Assembly: GCA_905331475.1 (NCBI GenBank)
Contig: CAJNYU010003187.1
Span: 1-64,000 of the forward strand
Direction of reading: 5' to 3'
Length of the DNA stretch: 64,000 nt
Source of the DNA: Rotaria socialis
Lineage: Eukaryota; Rotifera; Eurotatoria; Philodinida; Philodinidae
Shown: one piece after another, positions 61,738 through 64,000 of the stretch
How the letters are laid out: every line of letters starts with the position of its first letter
Position numbering within the stretch: position 1 is the stretch's first letter
Made by a program: the position numbers and the translations under genes
Notes under the pieces: generated by a model
Told to the model about the DNA's origin: nothing
Seen by the model: the letters and a program-made list of their open reading frames with translations, nothing else
Databases searched by the model: none

Positions 61738-62824
61738 TCAAACATCTAGCTCGGTTCAAATGAGCCTAAAATAGATAAGAAAAAGGATAGACAGATTCAG
61801 GAGTCTAATACAAATAACAGCCATGTCGTTCTCTTCTTTTTCTTTTTTTCTCCTTAGTCTTTTTTTTCTGCTTTCCCGTTTTTGTTTATCAGATAAGTGT
61901 GACAAAAACTTGCATTTCTTTCGCTCCCTCGTCCTCTCTCTCTCACGCACACACACACGCATACACTCTCTTCTTCTCTCTTATCTTTGGTTGTCGAAAG
62001 TCAAGTAGTTGAGTAAGAAAGCTGATCGATCGACACAAGAGAAAATGCAAAGAAAAACGTTTTTGATGACGCATAGTACATGAGCTTTCATTGAGTTTTT
62101 CTTTCTTTCTAGTTGTTTTTTATTCCTCTATCTATTGTTAAATATTCGGATGTTGCTATGTCGAGTGAATCAATTTGTTCATGCATACTGCTTTTCACAT
62201 CGTTTAACAATCATGGTATCCGTATATAGTTGTAAGTTTCATCCTATGTCTCAAGGACAAAAGTAATACTTCGATATTTTCTCATCTTAGATAAGGCAAA
62301 AATAAGAAGAAAAAATAGAAAACTTAAAAGAACGAGAACAGCAACAAGACGGATGAGAAAAGGAAAGTATATATTAATATATCTAGATGGAGGAGCACCA
62401 TCACCACATGAGAGACGCGAAGAACGAACCAGAGAATGCAATTACTACCTTCTTTTCTTTCTAGCTTTTTTTTTGTGCTGGTGTTTCTTTCTCTTGACTT
62501 TCAAATCATACAATAGATGGCAGTAAAGCCTCTTTATTTAAGAACTAAGATCAATTCTATATGACATAATTAATCTATATCGCATATCAATAACATGATT
62601 TACCACTGATTTGTTTTAAAAAAGTAATCTGGTGTTCTAAGTTGTTGACAACGCATTGATTTAGTGAACAGCTATGATGAAACATAATACTATTAAATAA
62701 TCAACGAATAATATCTGAAATAAGGAAAAGAAAAAACAAACAAGATAAGCACTGCTTTGTTTTCATAAACAAAAATCGGATTAAACTTATTTAGTTTTTT
62801 CTTTCAATTAAAAACAAAAATTTA
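61738..62824. other. Upstream region of TBC1D24 and 3' flank of the ELP2-like gene
   Basis: Contains pyrimidine/purine-rich runs and short CA repeats near 61940-61965, probably 5' untranslated or promoter DNA of TBC1D24. No gene supported; the 60-68 codon frames here are products of biased composition. Confidence 0.4.
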
Positions 62825-63988
62825 TCACGATAATGAAATGCTGAAAATACGAACAGTTCCATCATTAGAACAACCAGCTAGTTGATAGGATGATGACGAT
62901 GATGATGATGGCCGAAAACATAATTGATTCACAGTTAAATGAAAGCCAAGTCTTGAATAGATAAAACAAAATATTCAAATGTAGTTAATTTTCTATCAAG
63001 TGATAGATTTTTTTTTCTTTGAATTATTGCTATGTTAATCAATAACGACAAGTTAGAAGCGACTTTCTAAAGAACAATTAAATCCCAATAGATGTTTTTA
63101 TGACCTTTTTAATTCTTAGAAAAAACGATCTGATTTATTTGAAGTAACATTCATTTATATGTTCCGTCAATACAACCAAAATGTTTCATGAAAAACTTTT
63201 TGTTCAAAAACACTAATAGCATTCTTTTTATTTATTTTTGTCAGGAAACAAGCATAGTAGACCGATTTTTCTTCGTCGAATAATTGAAAATTCCCGAGAG
63301 AAAAGGTCAGTCTTTGAAAAAGTGAACGAATCGACAATAAATTTGAGAGCGTTTTTTTTTTATCTAGCTGCAGATTTTTTTTAAGTCTAAGAATAACATT
63401 TATCTTTAGTATAATAACTTGTATCTTTGATAGGTTCCAAAGATTTCTTTGTTTCTCATGTATATTTTGTCACAGCAAAGAAATTATCTCAACAACATAA
63501 AACTGCGTAAATATTTTGTTTTGACTGACTTCACATAAAATGATAACAAATAATTTGTTTTCTGAAAATAAAAATCACAGAACAAGCCTGATATATTTTT
63601 AAGTCTATCAGGCATAATTCTAACAAGCAATTTCAATGAGAGCAATAAACAAAGCTATATGATTCCTTATAATAAATAATGATAAACTATTTTTATGTTG
63701 TTTTTTTCCCCATCCACTATGATAGCCTCAAATAAATAACTGTTCAACTTTTCTTATTATAATAACTAACTAAAATCGATTGAATAATAATATATCGATA
63801 AATTAAATGAAACTTAAAAAGCTATGTTTTTAACTAATTTTCATTAAACATAATTCTAATTTTGATTTATTTAATGCTTAATTTTTTCTTACGGTGGTGC
63901 AATTGATGTTATTTGTTGCCAAGATATTTGTTCATTCCAAGTATAGAGAAAAATAGATCCATTATCAAGTCCTGCTACAACAATATAC
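62825..63988 (-). CDS. ELP2: C-terminal exons of an Elongator subunit 2-like WD40 protein (partial)
   Basis: Two exons on the minus strand, 63988-63893 and 62951-62825, encode the last WD40 blades: YIVVAGLDNGSIFLYTW, then LGFHLTVNQLCF and YQLAGCSNDGTVRIFSISLS, then stop. The phrase VVAGLDNGSIFLYTW and the final CSNDGTVRIF closely follow the end of ELP2, a scaffold of the Elongator complex that modifies wobble uridines in tRNA. The gene continues beyond the window's right edge, so only about 74 residues are visible. The intron 62952-63892 (941 bp) is long for this window and no second gene was found in it. Another WD40 protein cannot be fully excluded. Confidence 0.65.
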
Positions 63989-64000
63989 CTAAATTTTGAA

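Overview
The window looks like nuclear DNA of a bdelloid rotifer (Rotaria/Adineta-like). It is AT-rich and carries metazoan genes with many short introns (mostly about 40-150 bp) with GT/AG ends. It also holds a rotifer-style secreted PAN/apple gene, an F-box/LRR-type fragment, a probably bacterial-type CsaA gene, and many small DNA-transposon derivatives. The species is an inference from gene style, not from a marker gene. No rRNA, tRNA or CRISPR array was recognised, and no retroelement or virus-like element.

Left part (0.6-10.4 kb): an 11-exon cytosolic-type valyl-tRNA synthetase lies 124 bp upstream of a tRNA-dihydrouridine synthase 3 (DUS3L) copy on the same strand. The DUS3L copy has an intact catalytic region but a damaged N-terminal half, and its one large intron holds an antisense decayed armadillo-like gene. 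A broken gene for a membrane-anchored DUF4394-like protein follows.

Middle part (10.4-37 kb): an accessory, repeat-rich region. It contains (a) an array with recurring GC-rich nested stem-loops, (b) three hAT-type MITEs with clear 8-bp target duplications, (c) a 1.26-kb foldback element starting CACT, (d) a tandem CsaA-domain gene and a CENPV/GFA-domain gene, (e) a shattered UBR4 (E3 ligase) pseudogene with pieces on both strands, interrupted by a 3.1-kb pogo/Tigger-like transposon with about 250-bp terminal inverted repeats and by a 202-bp Mutator-like MITE, (f) a 3'-truncated PAN/apple gene, and (g) a 4.17-kb non-coding foldback element with about 840-bp arms made of short palindromic repeats.

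Right part (37-64 kb): orderly gene-rich DNA. It holds a Q/N/S/P-rich protein gene (+), then on the minus strand L-fucose kinase/fucose-1-phosphate guanylyltransferase-like FCSK (18 exons), a Capicua-like gene without an HMG box, a GXYLT-type glycosyltransferase carrying a second, degenerate GT8 domain, TBC1D24/skywalker (TBC + TLDc), and the 3' end of an Elongator ELP2-like WD40 gene. Exon joins for VARS, FCSK, the Capicua-like gene, GXYLT, TBC1D24 and the Q/N-rich gene were worked out by hand and keep frame from ATG to stop; single junctions could be off by a base or two.

Functional links: VARS and DUS3L both act on tRNA, and ELP2 belongs to the tRNA-wobble-modifying Elongator. FCSK (GDP-fucose salvage) and GXYLT (xylosylation of O-glucose on EGF repeats) both feed glycosylation of Notch-type EGF domains. 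Bdelloid genes are not known to be organised by pathway, so this clustering may be chance.
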